From Shewanella sp. KX20019 (lineage in GTDB: Bacteria > Pseudomonadota > Gammaproteobacteria > Enterobacterales > Shewanellaceae), in the NCBI RefSeq assembly GCF_016757755.1, contig NZ_CP068437.1:4340001-4404000 (forward strand): a stretch of 64,000 bases of DNA, in the 5' to 3' direction. Both the position numbers and the translations under genes were made by a program. The notes under the pieces are model-generated. The model worked only from the letters and a program-made list of their open reading frames with translations. It was not told the origin of the DNA and did not search any database. Each line of letters begins with the position of its first letter. The first letter of the stretch is position 1. Positions 16,956 to 26,874 of the stretch are shown here, in pieces.

Positions 16956-18032
16956 TCAATCTAGGCAAACAGCGACTCGGGGCGTTAGTTTGGTGACTAG
17001 CTCATAGGCGATAGTACCAATATGTTCTGCAACCTCTTCAACAGGGAGCCCTTTACCCCATAGCACAGCGAGATCGCCGACGTTATCTTTGGCATTAGCA
17101 CCAAGATCAACTGTCAGCATATCCATCGACACTCTACCGACAATCGGCACCAAACGGCCATTCACTAATACGGGCGTGCCTAGTGGAGCATTGCGCGGAT
17201 AACCATCCCCGTACCCAATAGCAACAACCCCGAGTTTAGTGTCTTTATCAGCCGTCCAAAAACTGCCATAGCCTGCACTTTCACCCGCTTTATGCTCTCG
17301 AATGGCAATCAATTGCGATACTAAATCCATCGCTGGTAGTAAGCCGTGCTTGGTGCCTAAATCCCCCAAAACGGGTGACACGCCGTAAAGCGCAATACCG
17401 GGTCTTATCCAGTCAGCTTGGCTTGAATGCCAAAACAGTGCTCCGGCTGAATTAGCCAAAGTTCTATCCCCTGGCAAGTTTTGGGTTAACGCATCAAAAA
17501 CTTTTTGCTGCGCTGCGGTACTTGGATTACTCGGCTCATCGGCACAAGCAAAATGAGTCATTAGATGGATAGGTTTAGCGACATTATCATTGGCCAGTAA
17601 CCTTTGATAGGTTGAGTCGAACTGCTCAGGAGAAAAGCCGAGACGGTGCATTCCGGTATCAATTTTAAGCCAGACTGTAACAGGTTTTGGCAATACTGCA
17701 CTTTCTAACATCTCAAGCTGAGACTCATGATGCACCACGGTTTCAATGTCATGCTCAACCAAAGCGACTAGATCGCCGACTCGAAAAAAGCCTTCCAACA
17801 GCAGAAGCTTAGCTTTAACCCCGCCCGCTCGTAATGCGAGCGCTTCATCTAAGCGAGCCAAGCCAAAACCATCGGCATTATCCAAGCACTGGGCAACATT
17901 CAGTAAGCCATGGCCATAACCGTTGGCTTTAACAACCGCCATCACTTTGCTTGATGGCGCTAGCTCATGCAATCTCGCTAAATTATGCTTGAGCGCCTTA
18001 CGGCTAATTTCTGCTCGTGGGAATGGTTTCAA
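16956..18032 (-). CDS. alr: Alanine racemase
   Basis: PLP-dependent racemase supplying D-alanine for peptidoglycan. The PLP lysine motif AVVKANGYGHG (about residues 31-41), the dimer-interface catalytic Tyr segment RIRAGE-like AGYGSFW, and GRVSMDML are visible. Length 358 aa is typical. The start is TTG 18032 with AAGG upstream; no ATG precedes the conserved RAEI segment. It lies 93 bp downstream of dnaB, the usual gammaproteobacterial arrangement, though a terminator intervenes. Confidence 0.95.
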   Translation of the reverse strand: MKPFPRAEISRKALKHNLARLHELAPSSKVMAVVKANGYGHGLLNVAQCLDNADGFGLARLDEALALRAGGVKAKLLLLEGFFRVGDLVALVEHDIETVVHHESQLEMLESAVLPKPVTVWLKIDTGMHRLGFSPEQFDSTYQRLLANDNVAKPIHLMTHFACADEPSNPSTAAQQKVFDALTQNLPGDRTLANSAGALFWHSSQADWIRPGIALYGVSPVLGDLGTKHGLLPAMDLVSQLIAIREHKAGESAGYGSFWTADKDTKLGVVAIGYGDGYPRNAPLGTPVLVNGRLVPIVGRVSMDMLTVDLGANAKDNVGDLAVLWGKGLPVEEVAEHIGTIAYELVTKLTPRVAVCLD

Positions 18033-18053
18033 GAGTAACCTTGTTGTATCTAA

Positions 18054-18082
18054 TCAAAAAATAAGAGCCTCAATGAGGCTCT
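18054..18082 (-). terminator. Terminator of dnaB
   Basis: Minus-strand stem AGAGCCTC/GAGGCTCT (18064-18071/18075-18082) with a 3-nt loop, followed by TATTTTTTG. Confidence 0.85.
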
Positions 18083-18125
18083 ATTGTAGTTAATTGTGTA
18101 GCAGAAAAACTATTGTTAACAACAA

Positions 18126-19532
18126 TTAATCTTCTTCAAACTGCGGACCAGAGTAATTATCAAAACGAGAAAATTGTCCTTGGAAGGTTAAACGCACGCG
18201 GCCAATGGGACCGTTACGCTGTTTACCAATAATAATCTCTGCGGTGCCTTTATCTTCAGAATCATCGTTATACACTTCATCACGGTAAATAAACATGATC
18301 AAGTCGGCATCCTGCTCAATCGCACCAGATTCACGCAAATCCGAGTTAATCGGACGTTTATCAGCTCGTTGCTCCAATGAACGGTTTAGCTGTGATAGCG
18401 CAACAACTGGGATCTCTAACTCCTTGGCCAGCGCTTTTAGTGAGCGAGAGATCTCCGAAATTTCTAAAGTACGGTTATCTTTCAGTGCGGGCACCTGCAT
18501 TAATTGCAGGTAATCGATCATAATCATCGACAGCCCGCCATACTCACGGGCAACACGTCTTGCTCGGCTACGCACATCAGTTGGCGTTAAACCTGAACCA
18601 TCATCGATATACATCTTACCTTGCTCAAGCATGATTCCCATGGTGGACGATACCCGCGCCCAGTCATCATCATCTAATTGCCCGGTACGAATTTTGGTTT
18701 GATCGACTCGACCCAGTGACGCCAACATACGCATCATGATCTGTTCTGAGGGCATCTCTAAGCTGAAAATAAGCACGGGTTTATCTTCATTCAATGCCGC
18801 TTGCTCACACAAGTTCATCGCGAAAGTAGTTTTACCCATTGATGGACGCGCGGCAACAATAATTAAATCACCCGACTGAAAACCTGCGGTCATTTTGTCG
18901 AGATCGCCAAAGCCACTCGACACCCCAGTCACACCATTGGTTGGGTTATTGTAGAGTTCTTCAATTTTATCGACGGTTTTTTCTAGGATGGTCTTTATGC
19001 CTTCAGGACCTTCGTTAGCATTGGCACGCTGCTCGGCAATCTTAAATACTTTGGTTTCAGCTAAATCAAGCAGTTCACTCGAGTTACGCCCTTCAGGATT
19101 AAAACCGGCATCAGCAATTTCGTTAGCCACCTTAATCATGTCACGCACTACCGCACGTTCACGTACGATATCGGCGTATGAATGAATGTTACCCGCACTC
19201 GGCGTGTTCTTAGCAATCTCACCGATATAAGCAAAGCCGCCCACATCTTCCAATTGATCTTCAAGCTCTAATTGTTCAGAGACGGTGATCAAATCGATGG
19301 GATTACCCACACTAGCTAAAGATTCCATTGCCGCAAAAATCGTCGCATGGGCGCGCGAATAAAAATCCTCTTTGACTACGGCTTCGGCAACTCGATCCCA
19401 TGCGTCAGAATCTAACATCAAGCCACCGAGCACAGACTGCTCTGCTTCAATTGAATGCGGTGGCATCTTCAGCGCATCCATCTGCAGATCTCTGGGCTTC
19501 TCTTTGGCCTTAAAGGCGCGTTGCTGTGACAT
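18126..19532 (-). CDS. dnaB: Replicative DNA helicase DnaB
   Basis: Hexameric 5'-3' replication-fork helicase. The N-terminal DnaG-interacting domain begins at PPHSIEAEQSVLGGLM. The RecA-like domain has Walker A AARPSMGKTTFAMN, Walker B MIMIDYLQLMQ and the arginine-finger region SEISRSLKALAKEL. The ATG at 19532 is preceded by GGAGATTTA and gives 468 aa, the family length; a longer frame would add 22 hydrophobic residues without support. No intein is present. Confidence 0.96.
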   Translation of the reverse strand: MSQQRAFKAKEKPRDLQMDALKMPPHSIEAEQSVLGGLMLDSDAWDRVAEAVVKEDFYSRAHATIFAAMESLASVGNPIDLITVSEQLELEDQLEDVGGFAYIGEIAKNTPSAGNIHSYADIVRERAVVRDMIKVANEIADAGFNPEGRNSSELLDLAETKVFKIAEQRANANEGPEGIKTILEKTVDKIEELYNNPTNGVTGVSSGFGDLDKMTAGFQSGDLIIVAARPSMGKTTFAMNLCEQAALNEDKPVLIFSLEMPSEQIMMRMLASLGRVDQTKIRTGQLDDDDWARVSSTMGIMLEQGKMYIDDGSGLTPTDVRSRARRVAREYGGLSMIMIDYLQLMQVPALKDNRTLEISEISRSLKALAKELEIPVVALSQLNRSLEQRADKRPINSDLRESGAIEQDADLIMFIYRDEVYNDDSEDKGTAEIIIGKQRNGPIGRVRLTFQGQFSRFDNYSGPQFEED

Positions 19533-19654
19533 TAAATCTCCAAAATTCCAACAATAAAGCAAAATGTGGTATAAAACGGGCTTAAGCAGAGCAGACAATT
19601 AACAACATCCAACCTGCAGATAAAAAATACACAATAACAAAATAAGGAAAGAAC

Positions 19655-21874
19655 ATGCGCAATGCATTGATTGCCGCTATTGCTCTCTCTACAGGGATGT
19701 TGTCATCCTCTGTGGTTAAGGCCGATGAAGGACAGTGGCAGCCGTATCAAATGCCCTCTATCGCTGACAAGCTTAGCGAACGTGGTATCGATATACCTGC
19801 TAAACAGCTAGCAGATCTTACTAGCTACCCTATGAATGCTGTTGTCGGTTTGGGCTATTGTACCGCCAGTTTTGTTTCGCCCCAAGGCTTAGTTGTCACA
19901 AACCATCATTGTGCTTACCGCGCCATTCAATATAACAGCAAAAAAGAACATAATTATCTCGCCGAGGGTTTTTTAGCAAGCAGTAAAGATAAAGAACCGA
20001 CGGCTGGCCCTAATGAACGTCTCTATATTACAGAAGCCGTCACCAATGTATCGGAGCAAGTAAAAAAAGATATCGGTAACGATCCACTGCTTCGCTTTGA
20101 AAATATCCAAGCCAACCGTAAAGCGCTCATCAAAGAGTGTGAAAGTGATGAAAACTACCGCTGCTCAGTCCGAAGCTTTCACAATGGTTTAGAATACTAC
20201 CTCACTAAGCAACTTATCATTCGAGACGTTCGCTTAGTCTATGCGCCACCAGAAAGTGCTGCTGCATTTGGCGGTGATGTCGATAACTATGAGTACCCAC
20301 GTCACTCTGCTGACTTCACCTTTTTACGTGCTTATGTAGGTAAAGATGGTAAGCCAGCCATTTTCAACAAAGACAACGTACCTTATGAGCCGAAGAGCTA
20401 TCTAAAAATTAACGCCGATGGTGTAAAGGCCGGTGACGGAGTTTTTGTTGCCGGTTACCCAGGCTCAACCAGCCGCTATCGCTTAACAAGCGAACTTAAG
20501 TTTGCCAGCGATTGGTTATATCCAACACTCGCAACACGTTATCAACTGCGTATAGATACTATTGAAGCGATGAGCGGAGCCAATAGCGACGTTAAAATAA
20601 AGTACGCGGGTAAGCTAGCAGGTATGGCTAACCGTATGAAAAAGTACAATGGTTTACTGGATGGATTTAAGGCCACCGATATTGCGGGTATTAAGCAGGG
20701 CCGTGAAGATGACTTTAAAGCTTGGCTGGCGCAAGACAAAACTTACAGCTCTTTTCAAACTCAGTTTGATGAACTAGAAACCCTACTGGTTGAGCAGCGC
20801 AGGCAACGTCAAACACGTTACTACTTCAACAATGCTCAGAGCAGTGCCCTACTTGATACAGCTAACAAGCTGTATCGCCTAGCAAAAGAGAAAACTAAGC
20901 CGGATGCTAAGCGTGAAGAGGGTTATCAGCAGCGCGACATGAAGATGTTTAAAGCACGTCTAAAGCGTCTTGATTCAAGCTTTGCTATCAGCGTCGATAA
21001 AACGCTATGGTTACAAGACTTAGAAGCTTATTTAAAGCAAGATATTCGTGTTAGCGAGCTGGATGACGCGTTAAATGAAGGCGATGTTGAAACTACGCTA
21101 TCTGAAAAACTAGATGCACTTTATGCATTAACATCGTTAACCGATAAAGATAAGCGACTCGCTTGGATGGATGCAGAAGCTAACACATTCGAAACCAGTG
21201 CCGACCCTTTCATTCGTCTTGCCGTCTCATTGTATGAGAAGAACATGGCCGCCGAGAAAGAAGCTAAAACATTGGCCGGTAAGTTATCGATGGCTCGCCC
21301 TGATTACATGAAGGCAATGATCGCCTACTACCAATCAAATAACTGGCCAGTATACCCAGATGCTAACGGTACCTTACGTATCACCTACGGTATGGTTGAT
21401 GGATACCAATCAAAAGATGCTCTCTACAAGCAACCATTTACGCGCCTAGAAGGGATCCCCGCTAAACATACAGGCATAGAGCCATTTAGCGCTCCGACTA
21501 AGTTGTTAAAGACAATTGCAGAGCAGCGTTATGGTAGCCATAAAGTCGAGACTGTTTATCAAGATCCCGCTTCTTGGATATGCCGACTATTCTCTTGCCT
21601 AGACAAACCAGAGCAATTTAACTCTGTCCCAGTCAACTTCCTGTCGAGTGTCGATACTACTGGTGGAAATTCTGGTTCACCGGTGTTTAACGGTAAGGGC
21701 GAGCTAGTGGGCCTTAACTTTGACTCCACTTACGAAGCGATTACCAAAGATTGGTTCTTCAACCCTACAATCACCCGTGCGGTACATGTCGATATTCGCT
21801 ACATACTGTGGATGATGGATGAAGTTGACCATGCAACGAACCTCATCGAAGAGCTGGATTTAGTCAAAAACTAA
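19655..21874 (+). CDS. S46 family dipeptidyl-peptidase, probably DPP11 type
   Basis: Periplasmic serine exopeptidase releasing dipeptides from N-termini. It has a signal peptide (residues 1-23). Catalytic residues are the His in TNHHCAY (about residue 85), the Asp in GGDVDNYEYPRHSADF, and Ser673 in GGNSGSPV. Eighteen residues after that serine is Ser691 (GLNFDSTYEA), equivalent to position 673 of Porphyromonas gingivalis DPP11. From memory, Gly there marks DPP7 (hydrophobic P1) and Arg or Ser marks DPP11 (Asp/Glu P1). SD AAGGAAAG. 739 aa. Divergent from dnaB. Confidence 0.9.
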   Translation: MRNALIAAIALSTGMLSSSVVKADEGQWQPYQMPSIADKLSERGIDIPAKQLADLTSYPMNAVVGLGYCTASFVSPQGLVVTNHHCAYRAIQYNSKKEHNYLAEGFLASSKDKEPTAGPNERLYITEAVTNVSEQVKKDIGNDPLLRFENIQANRKALIKECESDENYRCSVRSFHNGLEYYLTKQLIIRDVRLVYAPPESAAAFGGDVDNYEYPRHSADFTFLRAYVGKDGKPAIFNKDNVPYEPKSYLKINADGVKAGDGVFVAGYPGSTSRYRLTSELKFASDWLYPTLATRYQLRIDTIEAMSGANSDVKIKYAGKLAGMANRMKKYNGLLDGFKATDIAGIKQGREDDFKAWLAQDKTYSSFQTQFDELETLLVEQRRQRQTRYYFNNAQSSALLDTANKLYRLAKEKTKPDAKREEGYQQRDMKMFKARLKRLDSSFAISVDKTLWLQDLEAYLKQDIRVSELDDALNEGDVETTLSEKLDALYALTSLTDKDKRLAWMDAEANTFETSADPFIRLAVSLYEKNMAAEKEAKTLAGKLSMARPDYMKAMIAYYQSNNWPVYPDANGTLRITYGMVDGYQSKDALYKQPFTRLEGIPAKHTGIEPFSAPTKLLKTIAEQRYGSHKVETVYQDPASWICRLFSCLDKPEQFNSVPVNFLSSVDTTGGNSGSPVFNGKGELVGLNFDSTYEAITKDWFFNPTITRAVHVDIRYILWMMDEVDHATNLIEELDLVKN

Positions 21875-21892
21875 CCCGTTACTCTGACATAT

Positions 21893-21941
21893 AAAGGCAG
21901 GTTAACTAAGTTTGCAGCTTAGTTAACCTGCCTTTTTTTAT
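21893..21941 (+). terminator. Terminator of the S46 peptidase gene
   Basis: Eighteen-base-pair perfect stem (21893-21910/21918-21935, starting AAAGGCAGGTTAACTAAG), 7-nt loop, then seven T. Confidence 0.95.
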
Positions 21942-21997
21942 CCACTAACTTCCCTATCTGATTAATCCTACCTCCTATCGCTATAGGAATAAGTGTT

Positions 21998-22021
21998 TCA
22001 ACACATTTCAAAATGTGTTGA
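21998..22021. promoter_or_regulatory. Operator-like palindrome upstream of the TonB receptor
   Basis: Inverted repeat with 11-bp perfect arms TCAACACATTT and AAATGTGTTGA and a 2-nt centre, about 220 bp before the receptor start. It has no T-run. A smaller hairpin CGTTC-GATA-GAACG lies at 22131-22144. The rest of the 21942-22241 gap shows no gene. Confidence 0.5.
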
Positions 22022-22241
22022 CTTATTTCAACAGAAACATCTAGAAATACAACATAAACCAGCAGTAACAACTAATCACCACTACATGAGCAGTGCTAAT
22101 CACCAGTAAGTCAATAGTATTAAGAATACACGTTCGATAGAACGATTTGATCTAAGCTATGCAACCATATAGCATCGACCCCGTTACAAATAAAACAAAA
22201 TAATAACAACACAAGAACATATGTTTCTACAAGGATTGAAC

Positions 22242-25241
22242 ATGAAGACAGTAAATTTCAAACGCTCTTTGCTAGCGGCGTCAATTACGACGTTACTCGC
22301 AATTAGCTCCCCGGTATTAGCGGATAGCGCTGCAGGATCCATTTACGGTAAAGCCTCAAGCGGTACTGAAATCACTTACAAAAATACAAAAACAGGTGTG
22401 TCACGTACCATTACAGTTAACGATACTGGTCGATTTAAAATGAACAGTATTGCTCCAGGTACATATATCGTTAGTGACAGTCTAGGTAACGAGCAGCAAG
22501 TTACTGTTGTAATTGGTACCGGTGCATTCGTTTCGCTAGCTGATACAACAGAAAGATTAAGCGTTGTAGGTTCGCGTATTAGTTCTATCGATACTTCAAG
22601 CGTTGAGTCTTCAGTTGTATTTACTGCTGAAGATATTGCTAAATTGCCGATGGCAAGAAACTCTGTAGCAGTTGCATTACTTGCACCTGGGGCTATTCAA
22701 GGTGGCGATGCTTTTGGTAGAAACCTACCATCATTTGGTGGATCTTCGATTGCTGAAAATGGCTATTACATTGATGGAATGGATGTAACCAACCTTCGTA
22801 CGATGTTGAGTTTCGCTTCAGTTCCACAGGATGCAATTGCTCAAACCCAAGTAAAGACGGGCGGTTACAGTGCTGAATACGGCCGTTCACTTGGTGGCGT
22901 TATTAATGTTGTGACGAAATCAGGCTCTAACGAGTGGGAATTCGGCGGTTCAGCATACTATGCACCTGACTCTCTTAGGGCTTCAGGAAAAGATGTAAGA
23001 CTTTTAGATATCGACGAAAATGGTGATGTGTATGACACTCTAAGCACCTCAAATCAATACGATACTAAAGACGAATTAGTATACAATGTCTTTGGTGGTG
23101 GCGCCATTATTGAAGACTCACTTTTCTTTTTTGCAAATATTGAAGGAAAAAACAACCAGCGTGAAAATTATGGTAAAGATAGTAGTTATGAATATACTAA
23201 TACCACTCCTAACTACCTCGCTAAATTAGATTGGTTTATAACTGATAACCACTCTATACGCCTTACGCATATTAATAATGAAGAAGAGTATGACCGAACT
23301 AACTACTTTAATGACCTTGATACTGATGGTAACCCTATAGTTGGAAAGCATGGCGAGCAAACAGGTCAATTCAGTTACAAAGAAGGCGGTACAGTTAACA
23401 TTTTAGCCTATACAGGCCATCTTACTGACGATATAACCTTTAATGCTATGTTTGGTAAGCTAGAAAACACCTACCTTAAAGTGCCTAACCTTCCTGGTGA
23501 TGACTGTCCAGCGGTATACGACACAACTCCTGGTAATAACTGGGTGCCTATCGGTTGCTGGAATAAACCTGGGCAGTTTTATATTACAGACCAAGTAGAA
23601 GATAAAGATGAACGTGAGAGCATGAAGTTTGACGTAGATTGGGTTCTTGGTGATCACAGTCTTCGTTTCGGTTATGACTCACAGAAATATGATTCAACTT
23701 CTCCGGGCACCAACCCATCAGGTGGTGTTTATTATCGTTATGCAAATGCTTACGCAGGTAACGACAATACAATTAACGGTGTAGTCCTTCCCGAAGGAAC
23801 TGAAGCTGTGCGTGTACGCTTACACAATACTGAAACAGCAACTTTTGGTGTAGAAAATACTGCTTGGTACATAGAAGATAACTGGCAATTGAACGATGAT
23901 ATGCTCGTATACTTAGGTGTACGAAGTGAATCTTTTGAAAACATGGATGGTAACGGTAATACGTTCGTAGAATCTAGCAATCTAATCGCTCCACGCTTAG
24001 GCTTTACATGGGATGTTAACGGCGACTCTTCTGCAAAACTATTCACAACTCTTGGACGTAGCTACATTCCAGTAACAGCTAATACTAATATCCGCTCAAC
24101 GCGAGTAGAGACATATAATCAAAGCTGGTACTTACTGCCTGATGGTCGTAAAACGGATGGCTCTGAAGCGCCTGTAACAATAGGTGATATAATTGGTGCA
24201 CCAATTATTGACAACCAGATACCACAACCAGAACGTATTGCTGATAAAAACTTGACCCCTATGTACCAAGATGAGTTTATTATTGGTTATCAACAATTTA
24301 TAACTGACGACTGGAGTGCTGGAGCCAAATTCACAGCAAAAACACTGCAAAATGGTATGGATGATTTCTGTGGTCACGATGGATTTACCAAGTGGGCTGC
24401 TGACAATGGGTATGATAACTTTGACCCTAACTCTATGGCAGGCTGTATGTTAATCAATCCAGGTGAAGATATAACAATCGCGATGGATCTTGAGAATGAC
24501 GGCAACCTGACCTCTGTAACCACGCCTAATTCATACCATGGATTACCAGAGTATCAGCGTGATTACTATGGTTTAGAATTAACTGCAGATAAAGCAATGA
24601 GCAACGGTTGGAAGGCTAGCTTTTCGTACGTACTTTCAAGAACATATGGTAACGCAGAAGGTTATGTGAACACTTCTTTAGCACAAGAAGATCCGGGTGC
24701 AACTCAAGATTTTGATCACCAGAACTTTATGCATGGTTCAGAAGGTAACTTACCAACAGATAGAACCCATCAATTTAAAGCTTTTGGTTTATATGAAATC
24801 ACAGAAGAATTGCTCGTGTCGGCAAATATCTCTTTAGTTTCAGGGATCCCAATGAGCTGCCAAGGCTTCGTGAAAACGGATGACATGCTCACTGGTGATG
24901 GCACAACTGGCTACGATGCGCCAAACTTCAGTAGATATGGTGCTTCAAGCTTCTACTGTATGAGTGATGATGGACAACAGGAACTTACTGAACGTGGCGA
25001 TGAAGGGCGTACGCCTTGGTTGTTTAATGCCGATCTTGGTATAAGCTATTCGCCTAATTGGGCTGAGGGTCTAAGCCTTAAAGCCACAGTCTTCAATGTG
25101 TTTAATAACCAGGAAGATACAACTTATGATCAAGTGAATGATTATGAGCAAGGCTCAACGGCAAGAAGTCCTAACTACTTACAGGCTGCATCTTACCAAT
25201 CACCACGCTACGTGCAATTTTCAGCACACTATAGCTTCTAG
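22242..25241 (+). CDS. Oar-like TonB-dependent receptor with carboxypeptidase-regulatory domain
   Basis: Outer-membrane TonB-dependent receptor of 999 aa. Order: signal peptide (to VLADS), a CarboxypepD_reg/CnaB-like beta domain (about residues 30-95), a TonB-box-like segment ERLSVVGSR, a plug domain (DIAKLPMARN through GGVINVVTKSG) and a large barrel ending YVQFSAHYSF. This layout is typical of Oar-like receptors, which are often linked to peptide or protein uptake. ATG 22242 has SD AAGGA 6 nt upstream. It follows the S46 dipeptidyl-peptidase, fitting peptide utilisation, but a strong terminator separates them. The substrate is unknown. Confidence 0.9.
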   Translation: MKTVNFKRSLLAASITTLLAISSPVLADSAAGSIYGKASSGTEITYKNTKTGVSRTITVNDTGRFKMNSIAPGTYIVSDSLGNEQQVTVVIGTGAFVSLADTTERLSVVGSRISSIDTSSVESSVVFTAEDIAKLPMARNSVAVALLAPGAIQGGDAFGRNLPSFGGSSIAENGYYIDGMDVTNLRTMLSFASVPQDAIAQTQVKTGGYSAEYGRSLGGVINVVTKSGSNEWEFGGSAYYAPDSLRASGKDVRLLDIDENGDVYDTLSTSNQYDTKDELVYNVFGGGAIIEDSLFFFANIEGKNNQRENYGKDSSYEYTNTTPNYLAKLDWFITDNHSIRLTHINNEEEYDRTNYFNDLDTDGNPIVGKHGEQTGQFSYKEGGTVNILAYTGHLTDDITFNAMFGKLENTYLKVPNLPGDDCPAVYDTTPGNNWVPIGCWNKPGQFYITDQVEDKDERESMKFDVDWVLGDHSLRFGYDSQKYDSTSPGTNPSGGVYYRYANAYAGNDNTINGVVLPEGTEAVRVRLHNTETATFGVENTAWYIEDNWQLNDDMLVYLGVRSESFENMDGNGNTFVESSNLIAPRLGFTWDVNGDSSAKLFTTLGRSYIPVTANTNIRSTRVETYNQSWYLLPDGRKTDGSEAPVTIGDIIGAPIIDNQIPQPERIADKNLTPMYQDEFIIGYQQFITDDWSAGAKFTAKTLQNGMDDFCGHDGFTKWAADNGYDNFDPNSMAGCMLINPGEDITIAMDLENDGNLTSVTTPNSYHGLPEYQRDYYGLELTADKAMSNGWKASFSYVLSRTYGNAEGYVNTSLAQEDPGATQDFDHQNFMHGSEGNLPTDRTHQFKAFGLYEITEELLVSANISLVSGIPMSCQGFVKTDDMLTGDGTTGYDAPNFSRYGASSFYCMSDDGQQELTERGDEGRTPWLFNADLGISYSPNWAEGLSLKATVFNVFNNQEDTTYDQVNDYEQGSTARSPNYLQAASYQSPRYVQFSAHYSF

Positions 25242-25262
25242 GACGTTTGAATTAATAAAGAC

Positions 25263-25291
25263 AAAACGGCAGCTATAGCTGCCGTTTTTTT
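25263..25291 (+). terminator. Terminator of the TonB receptor gene
   Basis: Thirteen-base-pair inverted repeat AAAACGGCAGCTA/TAGCTGCCGTTTT (25263-25288) followed by T residues. Confidence 0.92.
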
Positions 25292-25452
25292 ATGCCAATT
25301 AAAGCGTAATACCAATTACATTAAAAGTTTGATTTAATAAAGGCGACTACAATCAATGGACTATAAATACACTCTTCTGATGGTTTTAAGCTGCTAGCTA
25401 GCTAAGCTAGGCTAGCAACACCCAAGGGTTTAGCTGTATAACCAGCCGTTCG

Positions 25453-26013
25453 AAACATGCCAAACAATCGCAGCAAGCTCAAGACGCTTTTAAAAAATTC
25501 CAACTGGAAACGATCCTTAACACACCTGGGCAGCTACCTCTACATCACGTTGACGTTTGGTTCCAAGATGAGACGTGCTTTGGTCAGCAAAACCAAACAA
25601 CACATCGATGGGCTAAAACAGGAACAAGACCTAGGATAGTGAAACTGCAGCAGCTTGAGTACGTGGACTTATTTGGCGCCGTGTGTCCAAGTTCAAGCCA
25701 AACGTAAGCCTTGATCACGCCTTTCGTGAATAAAGAGGCGATGACACTTCACTTGAAACAGATTTCACAAGCTACCCCGGATGGGCGTCATGCTCTGGTA
25801 ATCATAGGTTGTGCAGATTGGCATACCATGGCACTTTAACAATTTATCTTTGTTAAAGTTACCGCTCTATTCACCAAAATTAAATCCAATAGAACTTTTT
25901 TGGGTTTTGATGACATTATTGAGCAGCTATCCAAAGCATAGAATACTTTTATTTCAGATAAAAATAGGGTGAAAGCCTTATTCTAGAGAGATTGGATAAA
26001 ATTGGTCAATTAG
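25453..26013 (+). pseudogene. Degraded IS630-family transposase relic
   Basis: Only the C-terminal half of a DDE transposase remains, spread over several frames. From 25453 one frame reads KHAKQSQQAQDAFKK; the first catalytic Asp is in VWFQDETCFGQQ (Asp at 25567); it continues LEYVDLFGAVCPSSSQT, then a nonsense codon at 25705. The second catalytic region reads VIIGCADWHT, where the family has an Asp followed by GAGWH, so that residue is lost. After a frameshift the third motif LLKLPLYSPKLNPIE appears near 25850-25900. A further frameshift gives FDDIIEQLSKA, a stop, then NTFISDKNRVKAL. No intact terminal inverted repeats are seen. It is non-functional. Confidence 0.85.
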
Positions 26014-26078
26014 TTAATGCAATGGGGATAATACATGCGGGCTATATCAATCCAATTACTTCAAATTCCAGACATAAA

Positions 26079-26114
26079 AAAACACCGCGCTAATTAAATT
26101 AGTGCGGTGTTTTA
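26079..26114 (-). terminator. Terminator of the rpsF-rplI operon
   Basis: Long inverted repeat AAAACACCGCGCTAATT/AATTAGTGCGGTGTTTT with one wobble pair, flanked by A and T runs. It lies 43 bp downstream of rplI and also faces the transposase relic. Confidence 0.9.
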
Positions 26115-26156
26115 AATTAAAGCTTTGCTAATACCAAAAGGTATTAAGGCAAAATA

Positions 26157-26609
26157 TTAGTCTTCTGCAACAACAGAAAGCTTAACAATTGCTTTAACTT
26201 CAGTATGAAGTTGAACTTCAACTTCAAAATCACCAGTGTTGCGCAATGCACCTAATGGTAGACGTACTTCGCTTTTAGCAAGCTCAACGCCAGCAGCAGT
26301 AACTGCATCAGCTACGTCACGGTTACCAATAGATCCAAATAGCTTGCCTTCGTCACCCGCTTTAGAAGCGATAACAACAGACTCAAGTGCATTGATTTTC
26401 TCTGCACGAGCTGTAGCAGTAGCTAGTTGACCCGCTAACTGAGCTTCTAATTCAGCACGACGTGCTTCAAAGACTTCAGTGTTAGCAGCGTTAGCAACAA
26501 CAGCTTTACCTTGTGGTAAAAGAAAGTTACGTGCGTAACCTGATTTTACAGAAACTTGGTCACCCAAGTTGCCTAGGTTAGCGATTTTATCAAGTAAAAT
26601 AACGTTCAT
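26157..26609 (-). CDS. rplI: 50S ribosomal protein bL9
   Basis: Binds 23S rRNA at the base of the L1 stalk. It starts MNVILLDKIANLGNLGD with the conserved KSGYARNFLLPQGKA rRNA-binding segment, then the long connecting helix and the C-terminal domain ending VVAED. 150 aa, normal length. Last gene of rpsF-priB-rpsR-rplI. Confidence 0.98.
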   Translation of the reverse strand: MNVILLDKIANLGNLGDQVSVKSGYARNFLLPQGKAVVANAANTEVFEARRAELEAQLAGQLATATARAEKINALESVVIASKAGDEGKLFGSIGNRDVADAVTAAGVELAKSEVRLPLGALRNTGDFEVEVQLHTEVKAIVKLSVVAED

Positions 26610-26635
26610 TTTATATTCCTCTAAATTAATGCAGT

Positions 26636-26863
26636 TTACTGATGTAAATCAGTGTACGGCAGTAGAGAAAGATAACGAGCACGCTTGATAGCGCGAGCTA
26701 GTTGACGTTGATATTTAGCATTTGTACCAGTGATACGACTAGGAACAATTTTACCACTTTCAGTGATATAGTTCTTCAAAGTAACGATATCTTTGTAATC
26801 AATCTCGGTAACGCCTTCTGCTGTGAAACGGCAGAACTTGCGACGACGGAAATAACGTGCCAT
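26636..26863 (-). CDS. rpsR: 30S ribosomal protein bS18
   Basis: 75-aa basic protein of the 30S platform, starting MARYFRRRKFCRFTAEG and ending RYLSLLPYTDLHQ; conserved over its length with the enterobacterial protein. It lies 11 bp downstream of priB and 26 bp upstream of rplI. It pairs with bS6, encoded two genes upstream. Confidence 0.98.
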   Translation of the reverse strand: MARYFRRRKFCRFTAEGVTEIDYKDIVTLKNYITESGKIVPSRITGTNAKYQRQLARAIKRARYLSLLPYTDLHQ

Positions 26864-26874
26864 GTGACAGTCTC

